Shown one piece after another: positions 9,068 to 19,036 of a stretch of DNA of 64,000 bases. Positions within the stretch are counted from its first letter, which is position 1, and every line of letters begins with the position of its first letter. The position numbers were made by a program, and so were the translations under genes. This DNA is from Parabacteroides sp. GTDB lineage: Bacteria > Bacteroidota > Bacteroidia > Bacteroidales > Tannerellaceae. The DNA lies in NCBI GenBank assembly GCA_018054455.1, contig JAGPJL010000001.1, positions 1 through 64,000 on the forward strand. Direction: 5' to 3'. The notes under the pieces are model-generated. The model searched no databases, was not told the DNA's origin, and saw nothing but the letters and a program-made list of their open reading frames with translations.

Positions 9068-11062
9068 ATGAAAAAGCACATCACATTTATTATTTGGCTT
9101 TTATGCAGCCATATCGTTATTGGAGCAGGCAAATCTTACATTCTTAAATCTCCGGACGGAAAACTGGAGGTAGCAGTAACTATCGACAAGCAAATTACTT
9201 ATTCCTTGACACATGAAGGGCAGTTATTACTGGATAAAAGTGCCATCGCCTTGGTATTGGCAGATGGGAAAGAATCGGTATTAGGTAATAATGCACGCGT
9301 AAAAGGGAACAAAAACCGATCCATTACGGAAGAAATTGTATCTCCCAATTATCGTGTTCGTTCATTTACAACCAGTTTTAATGAGATCAACCTGAATTTC
9401 GATGGTAACTTCGGTTTATTTTTTCGTGTTTACAACGAAGGTGTTGCTTATCGCTTCAATACAAATTTCAAAAACACAGTTGAAATTAAGGACGAAGTAG
9501 CCGAATTTAACTTTGACAAAGATTATACAACTTATATGGCGTATTCAACCTCTTCCAGCGAGAAAGATCTTTACGCAATGGCTTTTCAAAATTTATACAC
9601 AAAAGCTACACTTATAAATGCCAATACAGAAAGTGTGGCTTTTCTTCCGGTTACAGTAGATTATGCAAACGGTAAGAAACTGACGATAACAGAATCCGAC
9701 CTGGAAGCTTACCCCGGAATGTTTGTAAAAGGTGACGGCAAAAAGACTGCCCTAAAAGGTGTGTTCGCCGCATATCCTTCACGAATGGATTATCGTCCAT
9801 GGCGTCGCATGAGTTATGTGGCTGAACGGAGTAATGTGATTGCCAAAACTGAAGGAAAACGTTCTTATCCCTGGCGTATTCTGGCTGTTTCAGAAAATGA
9901 TGTGGATATGCCGGTTAACAATCTTGTATATGCGCTGGCTTCTCCTAACCGTATAGGGGACTACTCTTGGGTGAAATCCGGCAAAGTAGCCTGGGATTGG
10001 TGGAACAACTGGGGCATATACGGTGTAGATTTCAAAGCAGGCATCAATATGGATACCTATAAATATTATATTGACTTTGCATCTGAAAAGGGTATTCCAT
10101 TTATTATTCTGGATGAAGGTTGGTACAATCCAAAGGCTGGAGATATGCTGACTGTTATACCAGAACTGAATTTACCCGAACTTGTTCGTTACGGAAAGAG
10201 CAAAAAAGTGGATATAATTCTTTGGACTGTGTTTAATGTCCTTGACGATCAGCTGGAAGAGGCATGCAAGAAATATTCAGAGATGGGAATCAGTGGTTTT
10301 AAAGTAGATTTTCTTGATCGCGATGATCAAACTGGCGTTGAAATGGTCTATCGCATTGCGGAAACTACTGCCAAATATAAATTATCGCTTGATCTTCATG
10401 GCATTTATAAGCCAACCGGACTTAACCGCACCTACCCGAACATCATTAATTTTGAAAGTGTCTTTGGCATGGAAGAGGTTAAATGGAGTACTGCCGAAAA
10501 AGATATGATGCAGTATGACGTAACGATGCCTTATATCCGGATGATGGCAGGTCCGATTGATTACACTCCCGGGGCAATGCGCAATGCGTCTAAGAAAAAC
10601 TTCAAACCTATCTATAATAATCCGATGAGCCAGGGAACACGATGTCATCAACTAGCTACCTATATCGTACATGACTCTCCACTGACCATGCTTGCCGATA
10701 ATCCTTCTATTTACAAAAACGAGTCGGAATGTACTGATTTCATTACCAGTATCCCGAACACCGGAATTGAAAAGACGGTTGTTCTTCAGGGAACTTTGGG
10801 GGAATATATTGTTACGGCCCGTTGTGTAGGTTCGGATTGGTATATTGGGGGGATGACCAATTGGGATGCACGCACTATTACACTGGATTTTTCTTTCCTT
10901 GACAATGGAGAATATGCTGCCGTTTTGTTTAAGGACGGGGTAAATGCCGATGAACAAGCCTTTGACTATAAAAAAGAAGCGATGAAGATTACAGCACAGA
11001 GCAAACTTACAGTCCGGATGGCTTCGGGAGGTGGTTTTGCAATTTCTTTACGGAAAATTTGA
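9068..11062 (+). CDS. Glycoside hydrolase family 97, retaining-type (alpha-galactosidase-like)
   Basis: A 664-residue secreted enzyme with a signal peptide (about 1-21), an N-terminal GH97 beta-sandwich (about 25-280), a catalytic TIM barrel (about 285-560) and a C-terminal beta domain. GH97 contains inverting alpha-glucosidases (SusB type) and retaining alpha-galactosidases or beta-L-arabinopyranosidases. Here D414 in 'FKVDFLDRDD' sits where the retaining branch has its nucleophile. H444-G445 replaces the His-x-Glu base region of SusB, and E469/E470 in 'FGMEEVKW' fits the acid/base. This is therefore more likely an alpha-galactosidase-like enzyme than a starch enzyme. It opens an operon with two GH127 genes and an S9 peptidase (gaps 49, 33 and 15 bp). 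No SusC/D pair is adjacent. Confidence 0.9.
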   Translation: MKKHITFIIWLLCSHIVIGAGKSYILKSPDGKLEVAVTIDKQITYSLTHEGQLLLDKSAIALVLADGKESVLGNNARVKGNKNRSITEEIVSPNYRVRSFTTSFNEINLNFDGNFGLFFRVYNEGVAYRFNTNFKNTVEIKDEVAEFNFDKDYTTYMAYSTSSSEKDLYAMAFQNLYTKATLINANTESVAFLPVTVDYANGKKLTITESDLEAYPGMFVKGDGKKTALKGVFAAYPSRMDYRPWRRMSYVAERSNVIAKTEGKRSYPWRILAVSENDVDMPVNNLVYALASPNRIGDYSWVKSGKVAWDWWNNWGIYGVDFKAGINMDTYKYYIDFASEKGIPFIILDEGWYNPKAGDMLTVIPELNLPELVRYGKSKKVDIILWTVFNVLDDQLEEACKKYSEMGISGFKVDFLDRDDQTGVEMVYRIAETTAKYKLSLDLHGIYKPTGLNRTYPNIINFESVFGMEEVKWSTAEKDMMQYDVTMPYIRMMAGPIDYTPGAMRNASKKNFKPIYNNPMSQGTRCHQLATYIVHDSPLTMLADNPSIYKNESECTDFITSIPNTGIEKTVVLQGTLGEYIVTARCVGSDWYIGGMTNWDARTITLDFSFLDNGEYAAVLFKDGVNADEQAFDYKKEAMKITAQSKLTVRMASGGGFAISLRKI

Positions 11063-11111
11063 TTTTAAATACAGATCTGAAATTATTATAATATAAAAAA
11101 CCATTTAGTTT

Positions 11112-13565
11112 ATGTCTGGAAAAATTCTATTGGCATCTGCCCTTACAATTGGCTTATGGGCTTGTAACCTGTCTCCTGTTAAGAAGGCTTCAACAGAACC
11201 TATCATTGAAGTTCCTTTTGCAGAAGTTCATCTAACGGATAATTTCTGGTCTCCACGTATCGAAGTGAATCGGACTGTTTCCATCCCTTCTGCTTTTAAG
11301 CAGTGTGAGATAAACGGACGTTTCGACAACTTTGCATTGGCCGGGGGACTAATTAAAGGGGAACACAAAGGTGATTTTCCTTTTGACGATACCGATCCGT
11401 ACAAAATAATTGAGGGCGCCTCCTACTCGCTCGCTGTAAAATATGATCCAAAACTGGATGCTTACCTGGATAGCGTTATCACATTAATTGACGCTGCACA
11501 GGAGCCGGATGGTTATCTAACCACCTGTGTTACCAATAAGTGTACGCGACTTACAGGTTGGTGGGGTACTCAACGGTGGGAAAAGATTAATAGTCATGAA
11601 TTATATAATTGCGGGCATTTATATGAAGCAGCTGTTGCACATTATCAGGCAACCGGTAAACGTACGCTGTTAAGCGTTGCAATCAAAAACGCTGATCTTA
11701 TTTGTAAGGTGTTTGGTCCGGCTGAAGGACAAAAACATGTACCATCCGGACATCCTATTGTAGAAATGGGATTAACAAAGATGTATAAAGCGACCGGCGA
11801 TAAAAAATACCTTGATCTGGCCCGTTACTTTGTGGAAGAAACCGGACGGGGAACAGATGGTCATCGCCTGAATGCATATAGTCAGGACCACAAACCTATT
11901 CTGCAACAGGAAGAAATAGTAGGACATGCGGTACGTGCCGGTTATCTGTTTTCCGGCGTTGCAGATGTAGCAGCTCTTACAAAAGATACAGCCTATTTTA
12001 ATGCCATCTGCCGTATATGGAATAATATGGCGACAAAGAAACTTTATATAACCGGAGGAATCGGATCACGCGCTCAGGGTGAAGGTTTTGGTCCTGAATA
12101 TGAATTGCATAATCACAGTGCCTATTGCGAAACCTGTGCAGCTATTGCCAATGTATATTGGAATCAGCGGATGTTCCTGGCTACCGGAAATGCCAAATAT
12201 ATAGATGTATTGGAACGTGCTTTGTATAATGGTGTAATTTCCGGAGTATCACTAAGCGGCGACAAGTTCTTCTACGACAATCCGTTGGAATCCATGGGCC
12301 AGCACGAACGAGCCCCGTGGTTTGGTTGCGCTTGTTGTCCGGGTAACATCACGCGATTCATGGCTTCTGTACCTAAGTATGTGTATGCAACACAGGAAAA
12401 CAGCGTGTTTGTGAATTTATATGTTGCCAGCCAAAGCAAAATTACGGTTGGTAAAGATACGTTGGAACTAAAACAGGCAACCGATTATCCCTGGGATGGA
12501 GCCGTTAAGCTGACAGTAAATACCAAAAACGCTGCAACTTTCGGATTAAAGCTGCGTATTCCCGGTTGGGCTGGGAATGAACCGGTTCCGGGAAGCGATC
12601 TCTATACCTTTACAAAGGAATCAAGCCAAGCCTGGTCTGTTTCTATAAATGGAAAAACCTATAAAACAAAACCTACTGATGGATACATTTGCATTGATCG
12701 GGAATGGAAAAATGGTGATGTGGTTGAGCTATCCTTACCGATGGAAGTACGCAGAGTAAAAGCTCATGAGAAGGTAGCTGCAAACAAAGGTCTGCTTGCA
12801 ATAGAGAGAGGTCCGGTTATGTTTTGCCTGGAAGGTGTGGATCAGGCAGACAAACATGTTTTCAATAAATATATCCCCGAAAACAGTACGTTTACTTGTC
12901 TGTTTGAGAAAGATAAACTGAATGGCATTATGGAATTGAGTGGTACGGCCAAAGAATTGGAACGTACAACAGATGGTAAAGTTGCAGAAAAGAATGTCTC
13001 TGTTAAATTAATTCCCTATTCTACCTGGAATAACAGAAGTAATGCTGAGATGGCTGTATGGATTCCGGCTTCGGCCGATTATTCCCGACCTACTCCTGAG
13101 GCTAGTATTTCTTCCCGTGCAAAATCATTTACAATTGTAAGTGCGCCAATTCAAAAAGATGGAATTGCAAAAGAACGCAGAGAATGGTGTTACGGGGTAA
13201 ACGATCAGTGGAATCCGAAAAATTCGGGAGACATGTCCAAACCTTACCATTATTTCTGGTTAAAAGAGGGATCAGAAGAGGCTATCGAATATGTGTTTGA
13301 TAGCCCGGAAACGGTAAGAAATGCCCAGGTTTACTGGCTGGACTTTGATCATTACGACGGCAATTACCGCGTTCCATCCAGTTGGAAAATTCAATACAAA
13401 GCAGGTAACACATGGAAGGATGTGGATGCTAAAGAGACATATGGATGTAAAAAAGATACTTATAATTCCGTGGATTTCACCCCTGTGAAAACAACCGGAC
13501 TTAAACTGGTTATTGTATTGCAGAAAGGTGAATCTGGAGGTGTAATTGAATGGAAAGTGAATTAA
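11112..13565 (+). CDS. GH127-family beta-L-arabinofuranosidase-like lipoprotein
   Basis: An 817-residue predicted lipoprotein (lipobox ending at C18, 'LWAC'). The GH127 (alpha/alpha)6 barrel covers about residues 35-430, followed by beta domains. A C-terminal F5/8-type (galactose-binding-like) module near 690-817 contains 'VPSSWKIQYKAGNTWKDV'. The zinc-thiolate active site known from Bifidobacterium HypBA1 is complete: acid/base E324 ('GEGFG'), zinc ligands E340, C342 ('CETC'), C408 and C409 ('CACC'), with C408 as the expected nucleophile. HypBA1 releases beta-L-arabinofuranose from hydroxyproline-linked arabino-oligosaccharides; other GH127 members act on pectic side chains. It is the second gene of the GH97 operon and paralogous to the next gene. 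Confidence 0.9.
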   Translation: MSGKILLASALTIGLWACNLSPVKKASTEPIIEVPFAEVHLTDNFWSPRIEVNRTVSIPSAFKQCEINGRFDNFALAGGLIKGEHKGDFPFDDTDPYKIIEGASYSLAVKYDPKLDAYLDSVITLIDAAQEPDGYLTTCVTNKCTRLTGWWGTQRWEKINSHELYNCGHLYEAAVAHYQATGKRTLLSVAIKNADLICKVFGPAEGQKHVPSGHPIVEMGLTKMYKATGDKKYLDLARYFVEETGRGTDGHRLNAYSQDHKPILQQEEIVGHAVRAGYLFSGVADVAALTKDTAYFNAICRIWNNMATKKLYITGGIGSRAQGEGFGPEYELHNHSAYCETCAAIANVYWNQRMFLATGNAKYIDVLERALYNGVISGVSLSGDKFFYDNPLESMGQHERAPWFGCACCPGNITRFMASVPKYVYATQENSVFVNLYVASQSKITVGKDTLELKQATDYPWDGAVKLTVNTKNAATFGLKLRIPGWAGNEPVPGSDLYTFTKESSQAWSVSINGKTYKTKPTDGYICIDREWKNGDVVELSLPMEVRRVKAHEKVAANKGLLAIERGPVMFCLEGVDQADKHVFNKYIPENSTFTCLFEKDKLNGIMELSGTAKELERTTDGKVAEKNVSVKLIPYSTWNNRSNAEMAVWIPASADYSRPTPEASISSRAKSFTIVSAPIQKDGIAKERREWCYGVNDQWNPKNSGDMSKPYHYFWLKEGSEEAIEYVFDSPETVRNAQVYWLDFDHYDGNYRVPSSWKIQYKAGNTWKDVDAKETYGCKKDTYNSVDFTPVKTTGLKLVIVLQKGESGGVIEWKVN

Positions 13566-13598
13566 GAATACAAAACAAAATAGCTAAAATTGAATAGC

Positions 13599-15995
13599 AT
13601 GAAAAATATACTGATAGCTGTATTGGCCGGATTCTGCCTTGCAGGTAGCGCACAGACGCACGACGGGGGATATCCCATCTCTCCCGTTCCGTTCACTTCA
13701 GTGAAAGTAACCGATCATTTCTGGGGGCAACGGCTCAAAGCCAGTCGGGAAGTAACTATTCCACTTGCTTTCAGCAAATGTGAAGAGACCGGGCGATATG
13801 ATAATTTCTACAAAGCATCACATCCCAGTGCGGAATACAAAGTGGAAGGTTACCCGTTTGATGATACAGATGTATACAAAACCATCGAAGGAGCAAGCTA
13901 CTCCATGCAAACCTATCCGGACAAAAAGCTTGATAAATATATAGACAGCGTGCTTACCGTTGTTGCCTCTGCCCAGGAACCAGACGGCTATCTTTATACA
14001 GCACGTACAATGAATCCGGCGCATCCCCACGAATGGTCAGGGAGTTCACGCTGGGAAAAAGTGGAAGACCTAAGTCATGAGTTTTATAATCTGGGTCATA
14101 TGGTAGAAGGAGCTATAGCTCATTACCAAGCTACAGGGAAAAAGAATTTTCTTAACATAGCAATAAAATATGCCGACTGTGTAGAGCGTGAAATCGGAAA
14201 TAAACCCAATCAGCTCATTCGTGTTCCAGGTCATCAGATTGCAGAGATGGCATTGGCTAAGCTTTATCTTGTAACCGGACAGAAAAAGTATCTTGACCTT
14301 GCTAAGTTTTTCCTGGACAAGCGGGGATACACGACCCGAAAGGATATATACAGTCAGGCTCACAAGCCTGTTTTGGAACAGGACGAGGCTGTAGGTCATG
14401 CAGTTCGTGCTGCCTATATGTATTCCGGAATGGCAGATGTGGCTGCACTTACAGGTGATACAGGTTATATACATGCCATAGATAAAATATGGGACAATGC
14501 GACTACAAAGAAACTCTATATTACCGGAGGTATCGGTGCAACCAGCAACGGGGAAGCTTTTGGCGAAAATTACGAACTGCCTAATATGTCTGCCTATTGC
14601 GAAACCTGCGCAGCCATTGGAAACGTGTACTGGAACTACCGGTTATTTCTTCTTCACGGTGAGTCCAAATATTTCGATGTACTGGAGAGGGCCTTGTACA
14701 ACGGATTGATTTCGGGTGTATCGCTGGACGGAGGAAGCTTCTTTTACCCTAATCCACTGGAATCAATTGGTCAGCACCAGCGCCAGCCTTGGTTTGGATG
14801 TGCTTGTTGTCCATCCAACATCAGCCGGTTCATTCCTTCCCTTCCGGGCTATGTATACGCTGTAAACAAAAACGATCTTTATGTAAATCTTTTTATGAGC
14901 AATACATCCGACATGAAAGTAAACGGTAAAAAAGTAACGCTTACCCAAACTACAGGATATCCATGGAGCGGAGATATACGCATGGAGGTTTCTCCTAAAG
15001 GAAAACAGTCGTTCACATTAAAAATCCGTATTCCGGGTTGGGTACAGGGATCGGTTGTTCCGGGCAATCTGTACTCCTACACGGATCGTAAGCAATTAGG
15101 ATATAAAGTAAAAGTAAACGGAGAACCGGTAAACGCGACTTTAGACAAGGGTTACTTCAGCATTGCAAGGCAATGGAAAAAGGGAGATGTGGTTGAAGTT
15201 CATTTTGATATGGAGCCACGAACCGTAAAGGCAAATTCTAAAGTGGAAGCTGATCGGGGAAAGATTGCTGTGGAACGCGGACCAGTTGTTTATTGCGCCG
15301 AATGGCCTGATAACGATTTCAGTGTACTAAGTGTTATCATAAACCGCAAGCCTGAATTTACGGTGGAATGTAAACCGGAATTACTGTATGGAATGGATCA
15401 ACTGAAGACTTCTGCACAAACAATTGCCTATGATGAGCAGGGTCGCCTTGCTACAAAGGATGTAACACTTACTCTGATTCCATATTATGCCTGGGCACAT
15501 CGCGGTAGCGGAGAGATGGCTGTCTGGTTGCCGCAAGATGTAAGCGCTACTCGTCCCTCACAACCTGTCACCATTACTTCGAATGCAAAAGTATCTGCTT
15601 CAACCCTGATAAAATCCATCTCCGCCATCAACGACGGACTAACGCCAAAAGATGAGAACGATCGTTCTGTTCCCTACTATCATTGGTGGCCAAAGGAAGG
15701 AACAACGGAATGGATTTGTTACGAGTTTGATCAGCCTCAGCAGCTATCCTTCAGCACAATTTATTGGTTCGACGATGCTCCATGGGGAGGTTGCCGCGTT
15801 CCGAAAAGCTGGAAACTCTTTTATAAAGACAACTCAGGAAACTGGCAACCGATAAATGCCCTGTCCGCCTACGGAACAGAGAAAGGAGAAGGCAACACAG
15901 TCCGCTTCTCGCCAGTTACAACTTCAGCCATCAAGCTGGAAGTTGTTCAGCAGGAAAAAAATGCATCCGGATTATTTGAATGGAAAGTAGACTAA
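13599..15995 (+). CDS. GH127-family beta-L-arabinofuranosidase-like protein, second copy
   Basis: A 798-residue protein paralogous to the preceding GH127. It has a Sec signal peptide ('MKNILIAVLAGFCLAGSAQ') instead of a lipobox, so this copy may be periplasmic while its twin is lipid-anchored. The catalytic set is intact: E319 ('GEAFG'), E335 and C337 ('CETC'), C403 and C404 ('CACC'). The C-terminal F5/8-like module is also kept ('VPKSWKLFYKDNSGNW'). I use ATG 13599; an in-frame TTG at 13590 adds three residues that do not belong to the signal. Tandem retention with full catalytic residues in both copies suggests division of labour, for example by linkage or chain length. Confidence 0.9.
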   Translation: MKNILIAVLAGFCLAGSAQTHDGGYPISPVPFTSVKVTDHFWGQRLKASREVTIPLAFSKCEETGRYDNFYKASHPSAEYKVEGYPFDDTDVYKTIEGASYSMQTYPDKKLDKYIDSVLTVVASAQEPDGYLYTARTMNPAHPHEWSGSSRWEKVEDLSHEFYNLGHMVEGAIAHYQATGKKNFLNIAIKYADCVEREIGNKPNQLIRVPGHQIAEMALAKLYLVTGQKKYLDLAKFFLDKRGYTTRKDIYSQAHKPVLEQDEAVGHAVRAAYMYSGMADVAALTGDTGYIHAIDKIWDNATTKKLYITGGIGATSNGEAFGENYELPNMSAYCETCAAIGNVYWNYRLFLLHGESKYFDVLERALYNGLISGVSLDGGSFFYPNPLESIGQHQRQPWFGCACCPSNISRFIPSLPGYVYAVNKNDLYVNLFMSNTSDMKVNGKKVTLTQTTGYPWSGDIRMEVSPKGKQSFTLKIRIPGWVQGSVVPGNLYSYTDRKQLGYKVKVNGEPVNATLDKGYFSIARQWKKGDVVEVHFDMEPRTVKANSKVEADRGKIAVERGPVVYCAEWPDNDFSVLSVIINRKPEFTVECKPELLYGMDQLKTSAQTIAYDEQGRLATKDVTLTLIPYYAWAHRGSGEMAVWLPQDVSATRPSQPVTITSNAKVSASTLIKSISAINDGLTPKDENDRSVPYYHWWPKEGTTEWICYEFDQPQQLSFSTIYWFDDAPWGGCRVPKSWKLFYKDNSGNWQPINALSAYGTEKGEGNTVRFSPVTTSAIKLEVVQQEKNASGLFEWKVD

Positions 15996-16010
15996 AATGA
16001 AACTAAGTAT

Positions 16011-18122
16011 ATGAAAAAGACAATGATGCTGACTGTACTTTGTGCCGGGTTATCCGGTACACTGTTGCAGGCGCAAGGTACAGCAAATGACTATGCCCGT
16101 GCATATTCTTTACCTGGGAAATATAATAAAGCAGTATATTATGGGGATGTAAATCCCCGATGGATGGGAGATACACACCAATTCTGGTATATACGCAACA
16201 CGCCTGAGGGCGAAAAGTATGTCATCGTTGATGCTGCGAATAAGACTAGCACCGCCATGCCCGACACCATGAAGCAACGTATTCTATCTATAGAAAAAGC
16301 TCCCCGACCCTCTCGTTACTGGGGAGAAATGGATGAAGAACGTACCGGCGATTCCATTCCTTCGCCCGATGGCAAACGCATTGGTTTTATCAAAAACAAC
16401 AACGTATATGTGAGGGAAATTGCATCCGGAGTAGAAAAGGCACTCAGTATGGATGGCGCTCCGGGAGAATATTATTCCGCTTATCTTCGCTGGTCACCCG
16501 ACTCAAAGAAGATAGCTTCCATGAAGATCCGACCTGCCGAGAAACAATATATTTACTTTGTTGAATCGTCACCCAAAGATCAGCTACAACCTAAACTCCA
16601 TAAAAGAGAGTATGTAAAACCTGGTGATGCACTGCCTTTCCGCGTTCCTCATATCTTTTATGTGGAAAACGGCGAAAAGAAAGTGCCTTCAACCAATCTT
16701 TTTTCTTCACAGTTTGATGTTCACGGACTAGACTGGGCACCCGACAGCAAAAGTCTGCTTTTTGAGTACAACCAGCGTGGTCATCAGGTGTACCGTGTGC
16801 TGGAACTTTCTGCCGAAACAGGGAATGTCCGTACAATTATTGAAGATACCAGTAATACATTTGTAAATTACAACCGTCAGTTTCGAAAAGATCTGTCCAA
16901 CGGAAAAGAGATAGTCTGGATGAGCGAACGCGATAACTGGAACCATCTTTATTTGTATGATCGTCTGGAAGGGAAAGTTAAACGACAAATAACCAAGGGC
17001 GAATGGTATGTGCGCGATGTAATAGAAGTAGACGAAAAAGAGCGTGTCATCTATTTCTCTGCCAATGGAATGGTTAAAAATGAAGATCCTTATTTGGTCC
17101 GTTATTATCGTATCAATATGGACGGTACAGGACTTACCTGCCTTACTCCGGAAGAAGGAATGCATACAGCCTGGTTTTCGTCCGATAAAAAATACCTGGT
17201 AGATGTATGGTCAAAAATTGACGTAGCACCTAAAGCCGTATTACGTAGCAGCGTTGATGGAAAAGTAGTTATGCCACTCGAAGAGGCGGACATTACAGCT
17301 TTAAAGGAAACCGGATGGAAAGCTCCTGAAACATTTGTGGCTAAAGGCCGCGACGGCAAAACAGATATTTGGGGTGCTATCTTCCGTCCCACTAATTTTG
17401 ATCCGAACAAAAAATATCCGGTTTTGGAATATGTATACGCAGGTCCCGGAAGCGCTTATACACCAAAGGCTTTTCGCGCGTTTTACTGGTTTCATCAACA
17501 GATCGCGGAACTGGGATTTATAGTTGTTCAGGCTGATGGTATGGGAACTTCCTTTCGTAGCAAGGCCTTTGAAAGTATCATTTATAAGAATTTAAAAGAT
17601 GCCGGATTTGAGGATCGTATGGCATGGATAAAAGCGGCCGCTCAAAAATATCCGTATATGGATATGGAACGTGTGGGAATCTTTGGAGGTTCTGCCGGAG
17701 GACAGGAAGCCATGGCTGCAGTATTGTTTCATCCCGACTTTTATAAAGCGGCTTATGCCGGGTGCGGATGCCACGATAACAGGATGGATAAAATGTGGTG
17801 GAACGAACAATGGTTAGGGTATCCGACCGACAGTAGCTATGTGGCTTGCAGCAATGTAGAGAATGCCGGCTTATTAAGCCGTCCTTTAATGCTAATGGTA
17901 GGAGAAATGGATGACAATGTTGATCCGGCTTCCACCATGCAAGTGGTGAATGCACTGATAAAAGCAAAAAAAGAGTTTGAACTTGTGGTCGTTCCAGGCA
18001 GCAACCACACCTTGGGTGGAGAGTATGGAGACCGTAAGCGTTTCGACTTTTTTGTGAAACATCTGCTTGGTGTAACACCGCCGGACTGGAACAATGAAGA
18101 GGTTGCCTTAAAAATAAGGTAA
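16011..18122 (+). CDS. S9-family serine peptidase (DPP IV-type fold)
   Basis: A 703-residue exported peptidase: signal peptide (about 1-23), an eight-bladed beta-propeller (about 35-440, DPP IV N-terminal type) and an alpha/beta-hydrolase domain with S561 ('GGSAGG'), D634 ('GEMDDNVD') and H666 ('SNHTLGG'). The clan is known for cleaving after proline or alanine. The double-glutamate motif that clamps the free N-terminus in classical DPP IV ('DWxYEEE') is not visible; the matching stretch before 'WSPD' reads 'GEYYSAYLR'. Substrate length and specificity are therefore open. It is the last gene of the GH97-GH127-GH127 operon (15-bp gap) and its stop codon is one base from the stop of the convergent activase gene. 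Confidence 0.88.
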   Translation: MKKTMMLTVLCAGLSGTLLQAQGTANDYARAYSLPGKYNKAVYYGDVNPRWMGDTHQFWYIRNTPEGEKYVIVDAANKTSTAMPDTMKQRILSIEKAPRPSRYWGEMDEERTGDSIPSPDGKRIGFIKNNNVYVREIASGVEKALSMDGAPGEYYSAYLRWSPDSKKIASMKIRPAEKQYIYFVESSPKDQLQPKLHKREYVKPGDALPFRVPHIFYVENGEKKVPSTNLFSSQFDVHGLDWAPDSKSLLFEYNQRGHQVYRVLELSAETGNVRTIIEDTSNTFVNYNRQFRKDLSNGKEIVWMSERDNWNHLYLYDRLEGKVKRQITKGEWYVRDVIEVDEKERVIYFSANGMVKNEDPYLVRYYRINMDGTGLTCLTPEEGMHTAWFSSDKKYLVDVWSKIDVAPKAVLRSSVDGKVVMPLEEADITALKETGWKAPETFVAKGRDGKTDIWGAIFRPTNFDPNKKYPVLEYVYAGPGSAYTPKAFRAFYWFHQQIAELGFIVVQADGMGTSFRSKAFESIIYKNLKDAGFEDRMAWIKAAAQKYPYMDMERVGIFGGSAGGQEAMAAVLFHPDFYKAAYAGCGCHDNRMDKMWWNEQWLGYPTDSSYVACSNVENAGLLSRPLMLMVGEMDDNVDPASTMQVVNALIKAKKEFELVVVPGSNHTLGGEYGDRKRFDFFVKHLLGVTPPDWNNEEVALKIR

Positions 18123-18123
18123 T

Positions 18124-19035
18124 CTATCCCCCTATCACTGCATCGATCCCATATTGTTTGAATAGGCTGATGCAACGTTGCTGAGTTTCCACTGAAGGCG
18201 TACTCATCGTTACATTTCCGGGATTATAAACAGATCCAAGTTTTTCGTGTTTGTTTTTGCCTATATCGTGGTAAAGAAGGAGGTTTACTCTCTTTCTTTT
18301 CCACGGCAGGCAAGAAAGGAATTCCGCACAGCGCAGGATGTTTTCTTCATCAGCATTTATTCCTTCTATAAGGGGAATACGGATGAAGAAATCTTTACCT
18401 GCTTCTGCAATCATTTTCAAATTTGACAGGATGAGTTCGTTGGGTACTCCGCAATACCGTTGATGAAGTTCGGTATCCATGTGCTTTAAGTCGACCAAAA
18501 AGAGTTCTGTATGAAGCATAATGGTTTTGACTATTTCCGGACGGGCATATAAGGAGGTATCTACAGTCCGGTGAATACCCTGTTCACCGCAGCGATGAAG
18601 CAATTCCGATAATAATTCCGGATGTAGTAACGGTTCTCCGCCACAGAAAGTAACCCCACCTTCCGACTGATCCATGAAAACAATTTCTTTTTCAATCTCG
18701 TTCATGATCGAATCCGCCGTATATTCTTTACCGGAAATCTCCATAGCCATGGACGGACAAACCTCCGTACATATACCACAGCGTATGCAAAGTTCCTTTT
18801 CAGTAGCAATTCCTTCGGTCGACAATTTCAATGCATGTTGCGGACACGCATTGATGCAAATCTGACAACCAATGCATTTTTTCCGGGTATACAGCTTTTC
18901 AGCCCGGCTTGAAATTCCCTCCGGATTATGACACCAGATACACGACAGCGGGCATCCCTTTATAAAGATGGTTATACGGATACCCGGACCGTCGTTTATC
19001 GAATATCGTTTAATATCAAATAACAGGCCTTTCAT
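18124..19035 (-). CDS. Glycyl-radical enzyme activase (radical SAM), HypD partner
   Basis: A 303-residue radical SAM activase that installs the glycyl radical on its partner enzyme. The SAM cluster motif is C28-x3-C32-x2-C35 ('CPLSCIWC'). It is followed by two inserted ferredoxin-type [4Fe-4S] motifs, C54/C57/C60/C64 and C83/C86/C89/C93. These are seen in activases of non-PFL glycyl radical enzymes and are absent from classical PflA. 'GGEPLLHPE' is the usual radical SAM GGE motif. The start codon lies one base after the stop of the dehydratase gene, so the two are co-transcribed. The 3' end faces the S9 peptidase gene with a single base between the stops and no terminator in the gap. Confidence 0.93.
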   Translation of the reverse strand: MKGLLFDIKRYSINDGPGIRITIFIKGCPLSCIWCHNPEGISSRAEKLYTRKKCIGCQICINACPQHALKLSTEGIATEKELCIRCGICTEVCPSMAMEISGKEYTADSIMNEIEKEIVFMDQSEGGVTFCGGEPLLHPELLSELLHRCGEQGIHRTVDTSLYARPEIVKTIMLHTELFLVDLKHMDTELHQRYCGVPNELILSNLKMIAEAGKDFFIRIPLIEGINADEENILRCAEFLSCLPWKRKRVNLLLYHDIGKNKHEKLGSVYNPGNVTMSTPSVETQQRCISLFKQYGIDAVIGG

Positions 19036-19036
19036 A

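Noticed and set aside
9068..11062. SusB-type starch alpha-glucosidase
   Set aside because: The barrel has the retaining-type aspartate (D414) and His-Gly instead of the His-x-Glu base region of SusB.
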